This document shows positions 51,401 to 61,847 of a DNA stretch of 64,000 nucleotides, piece by piece; position 1 is the stretch's first letter, and each line of letters begins with the position of its first letter. The stretch comes from Gemmatimonadota bacterium. Lineage in GTDB: Bacteria > Latescibacterota > UBA2968. Made by a program: the position numbers and the translations under genes. Location of the stretch: NCBI GenBank assembly GCA_002727195.1, contig PBWH01000006.1, forward strand, positions 443,018 to 507,017, read 5' to 3'. The notes under the pieces were generated by a model. It saw nothing but the letters and a program-made list of their open reading frames with translations. It made no database searches and was not told the DNA's origin.

Positions 51401-53227
51401 GGCAAGGTCGAGGAATCCACCTGGCTTGGGAACGAGACCGCTTCCGGACAGGGGGACGAGAATCTCAGGTTCATCCGGATCGTTCGACAGGATGCTCAGT
51501 TCGGCTGAGATCGGTCCAGCGTTCTGTGGGGTGAAGATCACGTTGACGTCCCGGAAGTCGCCCGCGCTGATGGTAACGCCCGCTACCGGCTGGGGCAGCG
51601 TGAAGTTAAGCGTGTCTGACAGGGTGACCTGTTCGACGAACAGTTGACCCTGGGTGAGGTTCGAGATCCGGATCCTCTGTTCACGGGTTTGATCCGTAAA
51701 CGTCTGGTTGAACGTGATCGAGGAAGGCAGCACATCGATGTCCGGGACGATTCCAGACCCGGTCAACGGGATCTCGATCCTGGGCAGAAACGGATCAGTG
51801 GTCAGGAGGATGAGGGTGCCTTCAATCCGGTCCTCGTTCTCCGGAACGAAGCGCAGGTCGACCGTTCGTGAGGCGAAGGGCTCGATCTCGGTGGGGGTCA
51901 CGAATTCGGTCGTGAACCGTTCGCTGTCGATCGTGAGCGACGTGACCGTCAAGGATCGGTTACCCCGGTTCTCGAGCGTCAGTGTGCGATTCGCGCCAAT
52001 CCCGAGGGAGACTGGTCCGAAATTGAAAAGCGTGGCCGAGGCCGCCAGTAGCGACGTACGGAACTCGGGCTGGAATATCTTGCGGATCCGGTTGTTCCCG
52101 TTGTCGATGAAGATCAGGTCTCCGTTCGGGTCGACGGCAGCGCGATAGGGCTGATCGAGGGTCGCCGCGATGGCCAGGCCGCCATCCCCGTCGAACCCAC
52201 CCTCGTTGACGTTTCCGGGCGTGGTACCGGCAACTGTGACGATCGTGCCATCGAGTTCGACGGATCGGATCCGGTGGTTGGCCAGGTCCATGATGTAGAT
52301 GCGCCCCTGCGGGCCGACGGCGACCCCCCAGGGCAGGTCCAGCCCGGCGTCGACGGCAGGTCCACCGTCGCCTGAGAGGGTGCCCTCGCCAAACAGGTTG
52401 GTTCTTCCGTTACCCGCGACGGTTTCAATTTGTGTGAAGGCCTGTCCCGAGTCATCCACCGCCTCCACGAGACTGCGGACCCGATGGCTCTGGGAGTCGG
52501 CGAAATAGACCCGCAGTTCCGAGCCGGTGTCCAACGTCATACCCTCGATCGTCAGATCTGCTGCTAGGGCGTTTCCGCTGTCACCGGAATATCCCTGGCG
52601 GCCGGTACCCGCGATCACGTTGACGGAGTCCCCTCCGACCTGAAGGATCTGGTTGTTTCCCGACCCCAGGTCGAAATTGATACCGTCGCCAATGATCAGG
52701 CCGCTATTGCCGGCGATGATCGAAACGATCTCCCCGAACCTGATCGAGTCGATGTGTACTCTTTCTATAAACCGAGGGAAGGTGCCGCGCTCCCCGGCTC
52801 CGGCAACCGTCGTGATGATCCCTGTCGCTGGATCGATTTTTCGGACTCGGAAGTTACCTGTGTCCCCGATGAAGACCTCACCCAAGTCGTTTACGTCCAC
52901 AGCCCGGGGATATTCCAGTTCTGCGTTCGTTGCAGGACCACCATCGCCACTGAACCCGGGAGTACCGGTCCCGGCAATCGTGGTGATTACGCCTGAGGTC
53001 GCATCGATCTGTCGGATGATGTGGTTGAAGCTGTCAGCGATGTAGATGTTACCTTCGTTGTCGACGGCAACATCCTGAGGGACGTTGAGTTGGGCTTCCG
53101 TGGCGGGGATTTCTGAACCCAGAAGGTCGGTACCGCCGCCCGCAATCGTGATGATTGTGCCTGGATCCTGTCCGTAGACAGATGTGCTCAGGAAGAGCGC
53201 AAGGAGGATGAGGTGTAGCTTGGGCAT
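48455..53227 (-). CDS. Giant secreted NHL / FG-GAP / ASPIC / dockerin protein
   Basis: 1590 residues from ATG 53227. Signal peptide MPKLHLILLALFLSTSVYGQ. NHL repeats at about 20-380 (ITTIAGTGTPGFSGDGGPAT units). Choice-of-anchor (ASPM/HYDIN-like) domains at about 385-600. FG-GAP/VCBS repeats with Ca-binding DxDxDGDxDLY (DYDGDGDLDLYVTNFG) at about 610-930. ASPIC/UnbV domain (IRWPSGTLQRFSPEDVGIN) near 1025. An Ig-like stretch, a second NHL propeller (about 1130-1480) and a dockerin-type pair (DFNGDGIVDFLDFL, DLDNDGLVGFSDFL) at about 1500-1560 complete it. Likely an exported or surface-attached adhesin or scaffold component. Confidence 0.87.
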   Translation of the reverse strand: MPKLHLILLALFLSTSVYGQDPGTIITIAGGGTDLLGSEIPATEAQLNVPQDVAVDNEGNIYIADSFNHIIRQIDATSGVITTIAGTGTPGFSGDGGPATNAELEYPRAVDVNDLGEVFIGDTGNFRVRKIDPATGIITTVAGAGERGTFPRFIERVHIDSIRFGEIVSIIAGNSGLIIGDGINFDLGSGNNQILQVGGDSVNVIAGTGRQGYSGDSGNALAADLTIEGMTLDTGSELRVYFADSQSHRVRSLVEAVDDSGQAFTQIETVAGNGRTNLFGEGTLSGDGGPAVDAGLDLPWGVAVGPQGRIYIMDLANHRIRSVELDGTIVTVAGTTPGNVNEGGFDGDGGLAIAATLDQPYRAAVDPNGDLIFIDNGNNRIRKIFQPEFRTSLLAASATLFNFGPVSLGIGANRTLTLENRGNRSLTVTSLTIDSERFTTEFVTPTEIEPFASRTVDLRFVPENEDRIEGTLILLTTDPFLPRIEIPLTGSGIVPDIDVLPSSITFNQTFTDQTREQRIRISNLTQGQLFVEQVTLSDTLNFTLPQPVAGVTISAGDFRDVNVIFTPQNAGPISAELSILSNDPDEPEILVPLSGSGLVPKPGGFLDLAGSVGVADPGASFGVAWADYDEDGDPDLYVVKSLEANRLYRNDGGDSFTDVASQVGVADTGDGSGAAWADYDGDGDLDLYVTNFGQPNRLYRNEGGTFREQGMLAGVDDVGDAYGAAWADTDNDGDPDLYIANFGPNVFFRNLGNGTFEEVAGALGIADSSSGIQPVFADFDNDQDQDLFVANSGPNRLWWNNGDGTFEDGSTAFVPLDGGASTGAAVGDFNNDGFLDLYVPYFGNNRLYQNQDGEGFTDVGRSRGVADPENGRGAVWGDFDNDGLLDLFITNRDTENKIFRNLGGDSQFLEVGETFGVNTSADSRGVALADFDGDGGLDMFVAIQNSPDQLFRNQEAEGNWLTVLPKGSDSSFDAIGARIEIVYNRTQRRIREITGGTSFLSQDALSAPFGLGEALSIDTLSIRWPSGTLQRFSPEDVGINRVITIVEEAPLPPVEVQIETTGDILVANGTAQTDVTVTLFNNLGEIALVSDRLITFSLDVGGGALDVSGPTIVDGKASARFTAGTLPGATPLSILVSGLPTQRVLLTLLPRLSGTDATLETIAGTGNGGFSGDGDLATEANFNTPRDVAVDASGNVYIADSANNRIRHLNPTDSTIATVAGTGVAGSGTVFDGEALDANIADPRGMFFDPGGDLIVSESGGQRIRRITLPQGTTSAFAGSGFSGFSGDGGPATDANLTTPRGLTIDSLGNAYLTSLNTGNTPNVSTVRLIKNDQISTVAGDPLQLFPNEDGVQGTKSRLNGANGVAVDGDGNLYIAEIGGHRIRRVDPSGIITTFAGTGAPGSSGDGGPARFLELNGPQDVAFDPAGRLFISDSQNNRVVAIELETGLAQTVAGTGRSGSNGNRGNALELNLDEPGGLTVAPDGSVVIADAGNNRVVRLRMLFQSDAPTVEPPPIDPDSGEARADFNGDGIVDFLDFLPFAEAFGSTSTTYDLDNDGLVGFSDFLTFTNAFGRANSSNPAFTGIPRWARR

Positions 53228-53237
53228 GGAGCTCGGA

Positions 53238-54281
53238 TTACCTGCCCAGATAGAGGTCACGCCCGGAGACGAGCGAGGCGATTTTACGGTCGGAGACGGA
53301 TCGTTTGAGCATCCAAAAGCCGCAGTCCGGGTGGATGTAGCCGACGCGTTCGGGTCCCAAAATCTTTTCGGCCTTGTCTATGCGAGCGGCGATCTCATCG
53401 GCCGTTTCGACGTGGTTCACCTTGATGTCCACAACACCCAGCCCGAGCTTGATCTTGCTGTCAACGTCCTTGAGCGCTTCCAGATCGTCATCCGGTCGGT
53501 GGGCGAGTTCGAGCACGAGGTGATCAGCGTCCAAATCGTTGAGAAAGCTGACCAGCGAGTCCCACGTGCCACTCTGGATCACCTGGCCCCCATAGTTGCC
53601 GAAGCAGAAATGAACGGCTTTCTCCATTCCCTCCGAGACGCCGTCGAGGACTCGGTTAATCGATTTCGCCGCCAGGGGCCCATCGGCGGGATTCCCGGGG
53701 ATGTTGGCTTCATCTACCTGGAGACACGCGCAGGGGAGATCCTTGACCTGATCGGCGAGTACATCGGCGACACCCATCAGGAGTCCCTCGAAGTCGCCGT
53801 AGTGTTTATCGAGCAGCGTACGGGCCAGCATGTAGGGGCTGGTGACGGTGAACTTGAACGGTCCGCCCGCAACGGCGGCAGCACGCTGACAATCACTTAG
53901 CAGATCAAGCGTGCCTTCACTGAGCTCCTGGTCTACGACAGCCGCTGGCTTGACCCGAAAGTCCATGGTCTGCTTCGATGCGAACTTCTCGATTTCAGAA
54001 CGCCCGAAATCACCCCGGGTTCCTCCCATCGGACGAACGAAGTACTCGATCATTCCATTGGTTTCCGGGTGGTTGATGTCGAAGCGGTAGAGCTCACCGT
54101 CTGTGGGCAGATCGATACCAGACTGGCGTTGCGTGTCGAAGATGACTCTGGTCGCGTCAGAAATAGCGGACTCGCTAGGAGCGGCGATGAGCCACTCGGG
54201 CAGGGGGTAGGACCCGACGGTGGTCGTGAGGATTCTCGGTGCCGTTGGGATGGGATGTACGACGAGGTTCGGGTCCGACAT
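53238..54281 (-). CDS. Short MetE-like (cobalamin-independent) methyltransferase
   Basis: 347 residues, AGGAAAGGACACGC before ATG 54281. Only the C-terminal catalytic barrel of MetE is present (PF01717). The zinc site is complete: His and Cys in VHFCFGNYGG (about 226-228), Glu in LVLELAHRPDDD (about 258) and Cys in YIHPDCGFWML (about 325). LTTTVGSYPLPEWL at the start is the usual core. Such core-MetE proteins lack the folate-binding N-terminal half; some are thought to take methyl groups from corrinoid proteins or other donors. Only 10 bases separate it from the large secreted-protein gene. Confidence 0.82.
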   Translation of the reverse strand: MSDPNLVVHPIPTAPRILTTTVGSYPLPEWLIAAPSESAISDATRVIFDTQRQSGIDLPTDGELYRFDINHPETNGMIEYFVRPMGGTRGDFGRSEIEKFASKQTMDFRVKPAAVVDQELSEGTLDLLSDCQRAAAVAGGPFKFTVTSPYMLARTLLDKHYGDFEGLLMGVADVLADQVKDLPCACLQVDEANIPGNPADGPLAAKSINRVLDGVSEGMEKAVHFCFGNYGGQVIQSGTWDSLVSFLNDLDADHLVLELAHRPDDDLEALKDVDSKIKLGLGVVDIKVNHVETADEIAARIDKAEKILGPERVGYIHPDCGFWMLKRSVSDRKIASLVSGRDLYLGR

Positions 54282-54301
54282 GCGTGTCCTTTCCTGTTGC
54301 T

Positions 54302-55471
54302 CTAGTTGCCACGGAGTTCGTTTTTGATTTCGCTCCACTTCTCACGGCTCGTGTTGTCCATGTTCGACATCGCCTCGTAGACGTAAGCGAAGAGGATGCT
54401 GAGGACCAGGCTTAGCCCGCCCGTCAGGAGAACCATCATCGTTCGGCGGGGTTTGCTCCTGGAATCTGGCGGCAGGGCCGGGTCGAGGATGATGACCTGA
54501 GCGATCTCCTTGTCCTCCTCCAGCTTCGATTTCTCATATTCCTGCCGGACGAACTTGTAAATCGCATTTTGGATTTCGATGTCCCGCATCAATTGCAGCG
54601 CGCGATGACCCAGATCAGGCACCTGGCGGAAGGGGATCACGATGTCCGGCAGATCTGAGTCTCCCTGGTCGGGGCTGCCCATCAGGATGCGGTCGATCGC
54701 GTCTCCCGTCGCCCCGATTTCCAGGTCGAGTTGCGCCAGTTTGGGATGACCGGACTCCATCATCCGGTCGGCGACTTCTTTCTTGATGATTTGCTCTGCC
54801 AGCACGGAGACCAGCATGCCAGCCGTCTCGATCTGGGCTTTCGCCTGCGTCTCGAGGTCGATTGCCATGTGTGCCTTCTGGAATTGCTTGTAATTGACCT
54901 CTGCCGTCGCGACGTCCTTCTCCGCTTCTGCCAATCTTGTTTCGAAGTAGGACCGCAGGCTGCCTGCCTGCTCCCGCTTCCGCTCCCTCAAGGCTTTGTC
55001 GAGCTCGTCGACAAAAGCGTTCGTCTGTTCTGCCGCGGCCTGGGGTGTCGGGGCTTCGTAAGAGACCGACAGGAACTGTTCACGCGACAGGGAGACTTCG
55101 AGTCTAGCCCCTACGGCCATCATCAATTGCTCTCGCGTCTTGGTCTGGTAGAGGTCCTGAAGGTTGAACCGTTCGGCGACAGCCGACGCGACCCGCTCGC
55201 TTTCGAGAACAGGTATGAAGTCGGTGGCTGATACTCCGCCGCCATCCAGCCCGAGGAGACCGACGGGCAGGTCACCCAGGAGTCCGCCCAGCCCGAGCGT
55301 GTTCGATCCCTGGCCGGGGGGATAGACCGTAGCGGATGCCCGGTAGGCCTCGGGCAGAATGAGCGACACGCCAGCGGTCCCCAGACTGACCAGGAGGAAC
55401 GCCGACAGTATCAGCCGTCTCCAGCGGACGAGGACGACAACGTGGTCGAGTATGCCGGTTTCGCGCGCCAT
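54302..55471 (-). CDS. Wzz-type polysaccharide chain-length/export protein
   Basis: 389 residues. N-terminal membrane helix (LILSAFLLVSLGTAGVSLIL, about 17-36), a periplasmic coiled-coil domain (ERKREQAGSLRSYFETRLAE) and a C-terminal helix (TMMVLLTGGLSLVLSILFAY, about 340-365) preceded by the proline-rich ALPPDSRSKPRR. This is the Wzz/GNVR arrangement, without a fused tyrosine kinase. It acts in the inner membrane with the SLBB protein upstream, one base away, in capsule or exopolysaccharide export. Confidence 0.87.
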   Translation of the reverse strand: MARETGILDHVVVLVRWRRLILSAFLLVSLGTAGVSLILPEAYRASATVYPPGQGSNTLGLGGLLGDLPVGLLGLDGGGVSATDFIPVLESERVASAVAERFNLQDLYQTKTREQLMMAVGARLEVSLSREQFLSVSYEAPTPQAAAEQTNAFVDELDKALRERKREQAGSLRSYFETRLAEAEKDVATAEVNYKQFQKAHMAIDLETQAKAQIETAGMLVSVLAEQIIKKEVADRMMESGHPKLAQLDLEIGATGDAIDRILMGSPDQGDSDLPDIVIPFRQVPDLGHRALQLMRDIEIQNAIYKFVRQEYEKSKLEEDKEIAQVIILDPALPPDSRSKPRRTMMVLLTGGLSLVLSILFAYVYEAMSNMDNTSREKWSEIKNELRGN

Positions 55472-55472
55472 C

Positions 55473-57170
55473 TCAGTTCCTGTTGATGGCGACGATCGTC
55501 AGCACGAGAGTCGCGATCTGCCCGGCTACGGTGAGGACTTCGCGGAAGGTCTGCCACGATTGCCCCGCTACCCTGGATGGGACATAGATGGCGTCGCCCG
55601 GGGCTACCTTGACTGCCTTCTGGCTGATCGGAATCGAGTTACCCGTGCTGCCGACGATGACATAGACGTTGCCGGTCCGGGCGTTTTCGGCGAAGCCACC
55701 TGCGGCCCGGATGTAGTCAGCGACGGTGTACGTCGCGTTGTAGGGGATCGCCGCTGGAGATACGACCGATCCGTTCACGAGAACGGTTGGCCTCAGCCGA
55801 GGAACGCGGATGACGTCGTCCCCTTTGAGTGGGGCGTCTTCAGCCTTGTTGCCTCCTTCGAACAGGCTCACGAAATCAACGGGAAGTCGTCCCGGGACCT
55901 GCTGCGTTTTCATCGTGATGTAAGCCAGGTCACCGTCCGTCAGCTGGTTCCTAGGGAGGGTCAGGAGTCTGGCAAGCTTCGGGTCCTCTTCTTTGCCGAC
56001 GCCAAACTCAACGCGACGGATAACGGACGACTGACCGAGAGACGCGAGTTCGGTGAATCCGCCCGCCGTCTCGATTAGAGTACTCAGCGTCAGTCCCGGC
56101 GTGACCGGGTAGGCACCCGGGAATCGGACCTCACCCTCGACTGTCACCCTGGGCTGATCACCTACGATAAACAGCTTGTCACCGGCCATCATCGGGAAGT
56201 CCGCTGAAGGATCGCCCGAGAGCGCGGCGCGCAAGTCCACCTGTATCCGTTCCACGCTGTCGTGTTTGAGACGCAGGACTTCAGCAGTCGATCCGCTCGC
56301 GTCACCAATCAGGCCACGGCCGAGCCGGACCAGGTCGGACACCCGGTCGGCCGGTGAGTACTCGTAGCTTCCCGGACGGTGAACGGCGCCGGATACGGTG
56401 ACCGAGTCTCCCTTGACGGGCACGAAGACCTGATCACCGTCGACGACGAACGTATTGTATCGGATGTCACCCGTCAGGTTCCAGAGGATCAGATCGGCGC
56501 TCCGAACGTTTATCGGCTGACCGTCTGCCGTTGTGGTCCGGATCTCGATGTTCCTGAGCGATGCGAGCCCTTTGGTTTCGTCGAGCAGTCCGCCCGCCTT
56601 GATGATGAGTTCCGAAACCTGTTCGACGCCCTCGACCAGATAGGCGCCAGGGAATTCGACCTCACCGATCACGTTGACCGGAAACGACCGGAGTCGGGAC
56701 AGGTTTACGGCAATGTCCAGGTGCCTGAACCGCCCAGATATGGCGGCGTCGATCGCGTCCTGGGCTTTGGACAGCGGCAAGCCCGCGATCGGGACTGAGC
56801 CGACATACGGGATGATGAGCGTCCCTTCCGCGCCGATAAAGACCTCTTCCGCGACCAGTTCCTTCTCGGTGTCCACGACGACGTAGAATCCGTCGCCCGG
56901 GCCGACCACGTAACGTCCGGTACGGATGACCGCGTCAAAGGCGGCCTTGCTGATTGTGGTCAGTTCCAGGCCGAAATCAGGGTCTTCGGAGGCGCTTCCC
57001 GACCGTCTCGAGAACATGTCCAGCCCCGATCGGGTGGGGCGCCGGTTCTCGCCCTCCGATCCGCGCCTCTGTGCGAAGGCGAGCGAAGGCTGCCCGATCG
57101 TGCAGGCGACCAGCGTCCAGATCAGGATCCGGGAGGAAATAGGAAGACGGCTTTTTCTCAGTGCGTTCAT
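55473..57170 (-). CDS. Polysaccharide export protein (Wza-like) with SLBB repeats
   Basis: 565 residues from ATG 57170, overlapping the ThrB stop by four bases. Signal peptide (ILIWTLVACTIGQPSLAFAQ at about 14-33; no lipobox Cys). Poly_export domain (YVVGPGDGFYVVVDTEKE onward, about 87-170) is followed by at least three SLBB repeats (VNVIGEVEFPGAYLVEGVEQ; VTVSGAVHRPGSYEYSPADR; VTVEGEVRFPGAYPVTPGLT) and a C-terminal helix. Forms the outer-membrane or periplasmic conduit for polysaccharide. Glycosyltransferases are not in this window. Confidence 0.88.
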   Translation of the reverse strand: MNALRKSRLPISSRILIWTLVACTIGQPSLAFAQRRGSEGENRRPTRSGLDMFSRRSGSASEDPDFGLELTTISKAAFDAVIRTGRYVVGPGDGFYVVVDTEKELVAEEVFIGAEGTLIIPYVGSVPIAGLPLSKAQDAIDAAISGRFRHLDIAVNLSRLRSFPVNVIGEVEFPGAYLVEGVEQVSELIIKAGGLLDETKGLASLRNIEIRTTTADGQPINVRSADLILWNLTGDIRYNTFVVDGDQVFVPVKGDSVTVSGAVHRPGSYEYSPADRVSDLVRLGRGLIGDASGSTAEVLRLKHDSVERIQVDLRAALSGDPSADFPMMAGDKLFIVGDQPRVTVEGEVRFPGAYPVTPGLTLSTLIETAGGFTELASLGQSSVIRRVEFGVGKEEDPKLARLLTLPRNQLTDGDLAYITMKTQQVPGRLPVDFVSLFEGGNKAEDAPLKGDDVIRVPRLRPTVLVNGSVVSPAAIPYNATYTVADYIRAAGGFAENARTGNVYVIVGSTGNSIPISQKAVKVAPGDAIYVPSRVAGQSWQTFREVLTVAGQIATLVLTIVAINRN

Positions 57171-58066
57171 TCGATTACAGTTCCATCGAGGTCGACGGGC
57201 AAAGCGTACGGGATTGCGTCGATGCCGTTCTCCGTCCATACGGCGGCCATCGCATCTCCGATGGCCTGAGCATTCTCGCGGGCGAACGCGAAGATCGTTG
57301 GTCCGGCTCCGCTCAAGGCCACGCCGAGAGCGCCGGCATCCAGGGCGGCCCCGGTGACACCCTCGTAGTGAGGGATCAGGGAAGTCCGGAAGGGCTGATG
57401 GAGACGGTCTTCCATCGCCGCGGCTAGTGCGTCCAGATCGCCCTGCAGCATGGCGGCAGTCACCACGCAGGCTCTACCCACGTTGAAGGTGGCATCTTCG
57501 TGCGATATCTCTGCAGGAAGGGAGTTCCTCGCGTCCTTCGTCTTCAACTGGAAGTCAGGGACCACGACGACCGCCTGAAAATCCTTCGGAGGCTCCGCAC
57601 GAACACAGGTAACGTGGCCGTCTGCGACAGTGGACACTGTGAACCCGCCATACAGGCACGGGGATACGTTGTCCGGATGTCCTTCGATTTCGGTGGCGAC
57701 GTTGAGGAGCGCCTGCCTGTCCAGCTCATCACAAAGCAGGTGATTCGCCGCGACGACACCAGCCACAATAGCCGTCGAACTGCTCCCGAGTCCACGAGCC
57801 AGCGGGACATCGATCGTAGACTCTGCCTCGATAGGCGGAAGCGTCTTGCCGACACGGTCGGCGAGGGTCTCGGCTGCCTGGAAGAACAGGTTCGTCCCGT
57901 CTGTCGGCAGTTCCTCGGTTCCGTTTCCGCTGTTCCGTGCGACGTGACGGCCCGATTCGGATTCACGAACGGTTACTCGGTTGTGAATGCCGAGTGCGAG
58001 ACCCAGTACGTCGTATCCTGGACCCAGGTTCGCCGTGGATCCAGGGAGTCGTATCGTGAATGCCAT
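57167..58066 (-). CDS. thrB: Homoserine kinase
   Basis: 299 residues, GHMP kinase. PGSTANLGPGYDVLGLALGI at the N-terminus, the phosphate loop PLARGLGSSSTAIVAGVVAA (about 90-110) and the C-terminal GVALSGAGPTIFAFA (about 255). Phosphorylates L-homoserine for threonine synthesis. Its ATG overlaps the HemW stop (TAATG) and its stop overlaps the SLBB start (ATGA), giving tight coupling to genes of unrelated function. Confidence 0.93.
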   Translation of the reverse strand: MAFTIRLPGSTANLGPGYDVLGLALGIHNRVTVRESESGRHVARNSGNGTEELPTDGTNLFFQAAETLADRVGKTLPPIEAESTIDVPLARGLGSSSTAIVAGVVAANHLLCDELDRQALLNVATEIEGHPDNVSPCLYGGFTVSTVADGHVTCVRAEPPKDFQAVVVVPDFQLKTKDARNSLPAEISHEDATFNVGRACVVTAAMLQGDLDALAAAMEDRLHQPFRTSLIPHYEGVTGAALDAGALGVALSGAGPTIFAFARENAQAIGDAMAAVWTENGIDAIPYALPVDLDGTVIE

Positions 58067-59163
58067 TACAGGTCTCGCGCCAGCTGCTCGCTGACCAGGT
58101 CGGCCAACGGCTTGCCGGATCGAGTGAGGCGGAGACGGTCGCCGTGAGCTTCGATCAGGTTCTGCGACAGGAGACGGTAGGCTGTGTCGGCTACTCGAAA
58201 GACTGCGCGATCCACGCCGTCGCGGGTCCGCAGTCCCAGCATCAGTTGCTCCAGATTCCGCGTCTCGTCGGTGATGACCTCTCTCCCTTCCTCTGGGGAC
58301 TCACCCGTTTCGATCCGTTCGAGATAGCGGTTCATGTTGCGGACGTTCCAGGCGCGAGCGTGACCCTCATACGAGTGGGCAGACATACCGACGCCCATAT
58401 ACGTGTCCCCCCGCCAGCACGCGAGGTTGTGACGCGATTCCATACCTGGTTTGGCGTAGTTGCTGATCTCGTATTGGTCAAGTCCAGCTGTCGACGTCAG
58501 CGAGAGAGCGATGTCATACATCGCTGCCTGTTCGTCCTCATCTGCCAGGGCGAGGGTGCCCGCCGCTCGTTGTCTTTCATACGGTGTCCGCGGTTCGATG
58601 GTCAGACCGTAGATCGACACGTGATCAGGCTCGAGGGCGATCAGTTCCTGGAGATCGGCCTCCCACTGCTCGACGGTCTGCTTAGGGCCACCAAAGATGG
58701 CATCGACGTTGAGGTTCGTGAAGCCGGCATCCCGAGCTGTCTGGACGGATCGACGCGCGTCATCAGGGGTATGCGATCGCCCCAGCGCGACCAGAGTCGA
58801 CAAGTGCATCGACTGGATGCCAAGGCTCAACCGGGTCACGCCCAGATCGTGTAACGCGCTGAAGTGCTCGTAATCGTTCGGGTTCGCTTCGACTGTGATC
58901 TCGACGTCATCGGAAAACCCGACTGCTTCCTCGGCTAGCCGGATGATGTCGGAGAGTTGAGTAGGAGGGACGGTGGACGGCGTGCCACCGCCGAAGTAGA
59001 CTGTATCGAGTGGTCCCTCTATATCGCCGGCACGCGCGTCGAGCTCGGTGATAACTGCACTTCGGTATCGATCCGCATGCGCATCACGACCGACGACGAA
59101 AGCGAAGTCACAGTAGGGACAGGCGGATGCGCAGAAAGGTATGTGGACGTAGAGGCCCGGCAT
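58066..59163 (-). CDS. hemW: Radical SAM heme chaperone HemW
   Basis: 365 residues. I start at ATG 59163, which overlaps the LepB stop by one base (TGATG); an ATG at 59193 is possible. PFCASACPYCDF carries the C11-x3-C15-x2-C18 [4Fe-4S] motif of radical SAM enzymes, followed by VYFGGGTPSTV and LSLGIQSMHL. HemW proteins have CxxxCxxC plus this extra Cys spacing and lack the second SAM site of HemN. Inserts heme into target proteins. Confidence 0.88.
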   Translation of the reverse strand: MPGLYVHIPFCASACPYCDFAFVVGRDAHADRYRSAVITELDARAGDIEGPLDTVYFGGGTPSTVPPTQLSDIIRLAEEAVGFSDDVEITVEANPNDYEHFSALHDLGVTRLSLGIQSMHLSTLVALGRSHTPDDARRSVQTARDAGFTNLNVDAIFGGPKQTVEQWEADLQELIALEPDHVSIYGLTIEPRTPYERQRAAGTLALADEDEQAAMYDIALSLTSTAGLDQYEISNYAKPGMESRHNLACWRGDTYMGVGMSAHSYEGHARAWNVRNMNRYLERIETGESPEEGREVITDETRNLEQLMLGLRTRDGVDRAVFRVADTAYRLLSQNLIEAHGDRLRLTRSGKPLADLVSEQLARDL

Positions 59164-59864
59164 CAATTCGTGAACGTTCCGATACGGCTCCACCGCACGC
59201 GATCAAAGACGTGCGCCAGATTGTAAACGAGCATCCCGGGCAGCGAAGCGGGGCCCGAGTAGGTCGGGGCGTCGGCGTCGGGTGCCCAGCTGAAGTAGAT
59301 CGGCCCTGCTTTGGCGACGATCAGATCGCTTGAGACGAACCCCCAGAACCGGCTGTCGTCGCTGTTGTCCCGGTTGTCGCCGACCAGGAAGTAGTGATCG
59401 GGCGGGCAGGTGACCGGTCCGTAGTTGTCTCTAATTCCGTTGGATGATTCGCGTGGCAGAACACGGGCGTCGACATACTTCGACCGTTCCGGGTCGATCG
59501 TCCGTTCACCATCGACGTACAGGACTTTGTCTTTGATCTCCACCGTCTGTCCCGGCAAGGCCACGCATCGCTTGATGAACGCCCGCTCTAGGTCGTGCGG
59601 AAATCGGAAGATAACGATCTCCCCATTCTGCGGTGACTGATATCCGGGCATCCGGAGCCCCAGGATATGTGCACCGTAGGCGAGTTTGTTTCCCACTAGG
59701 AAGTCGCCTACGAGAAGCGTGTCTTCCATCGAGGCGGACGGGATCTGGTAAGCTTGGATCACGAAGACTCTTAGCAGGACGGTCGCGATCACTAGGACCA
59801 GGAGATACCGGACGAACGTGGAGGTGTCCGAGAAGACACTCGAGCCTGATTTGCGCTTCGCCAT
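59163..59864 (-). CDS. lepB: Signal peptidase I
   Basis: 233 residues. Single N-terminal membrane anchor (YLLVLVIATVLLRVFVIQAY, 20-39), catalytic Ser45 in QIPSASMEDTL and Lys98 in AFIKRCVALPGQ. The C-terminal boxes GDNRDNSDDSRFWG and a periplasmic/extracytoplasmic domain complete it. Cleaves signal peptides of exported proteins. Directly downstream of lepA (10 bases), the classic lepA-lepB order. Confidence 0.93.
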   Translation of the reverse strand: MAKRKSGSSVFSDTSTFVRYLLVLVIATVLLRVFVIQAYQIPSASMEDTLLVGDFLVGNKLAYGAHILGLRMPGYQSPQNGEIVIFRFPHDLERAFIKRCVALPGQTVEIKDKVLYVDGERTIDPERSKYVDARVLPRESSNGIRDNYGPVTCPPDHYFLVGDNRDNSDDSRFWGFVSSDLIVAKAGPIYFSWAPDADAPTYSGPASLPGMLVYNLAHVFDRVRWSRIGTFTN

Positions 59865-59873
59865 CGAAGGTCG

Positions 59874-61676
<1,803 letters not shown>

Positions 61677-61741
61677 CAGTGCTCGTTCGGAAGGGCTAAA
61701 ACGTATTCAAGTTTAAAAAACTCAATAACGTAGAGCAAAAG

Positions 61742-61770
61742 AATATACAGGTTTGGACATGACGCGTCAA
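61742..61770 (-). promoter_or_regulatory. Sigma70-type promoter of lepA
   Basis: On the minus strand TTGACG (61770-61765) and TATATT (61747-61742) are 17 bases apart. The lepA start codon is 66 bases from the -10. Confidence 0.65.
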
Positions 61771-61784
61771 CGATGTCGGGATTC

Positions 61785-61814
61785 TTGACCGGGTCTCGCT
61801 CCGCTGAGTATATT
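61785..61814 (+). promoter_or_regulatory. Sigma70-type promoter of the enolase-superfamily gene
   Basis: TTGACC (61785-61790) and TATATT (61809-61814) are 18 bases apart; the gene starts 34 bases after the -10. The two divergent -35 boxes are 14 bases apart, so the promoters are back to back. Confidence 0.65.
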
Positions 61815-61847
61815 GCCGCCGAACCAGCTATCCAAGAGTGTCCAAGA

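Noticed and set aside
51421..51447. GCTTGGGAACGAG-like sequence resembling the palindromic repeat
   Set aside because: It lies inside the giant secreted-protein coding frame and lacks the left arm; a chance match.
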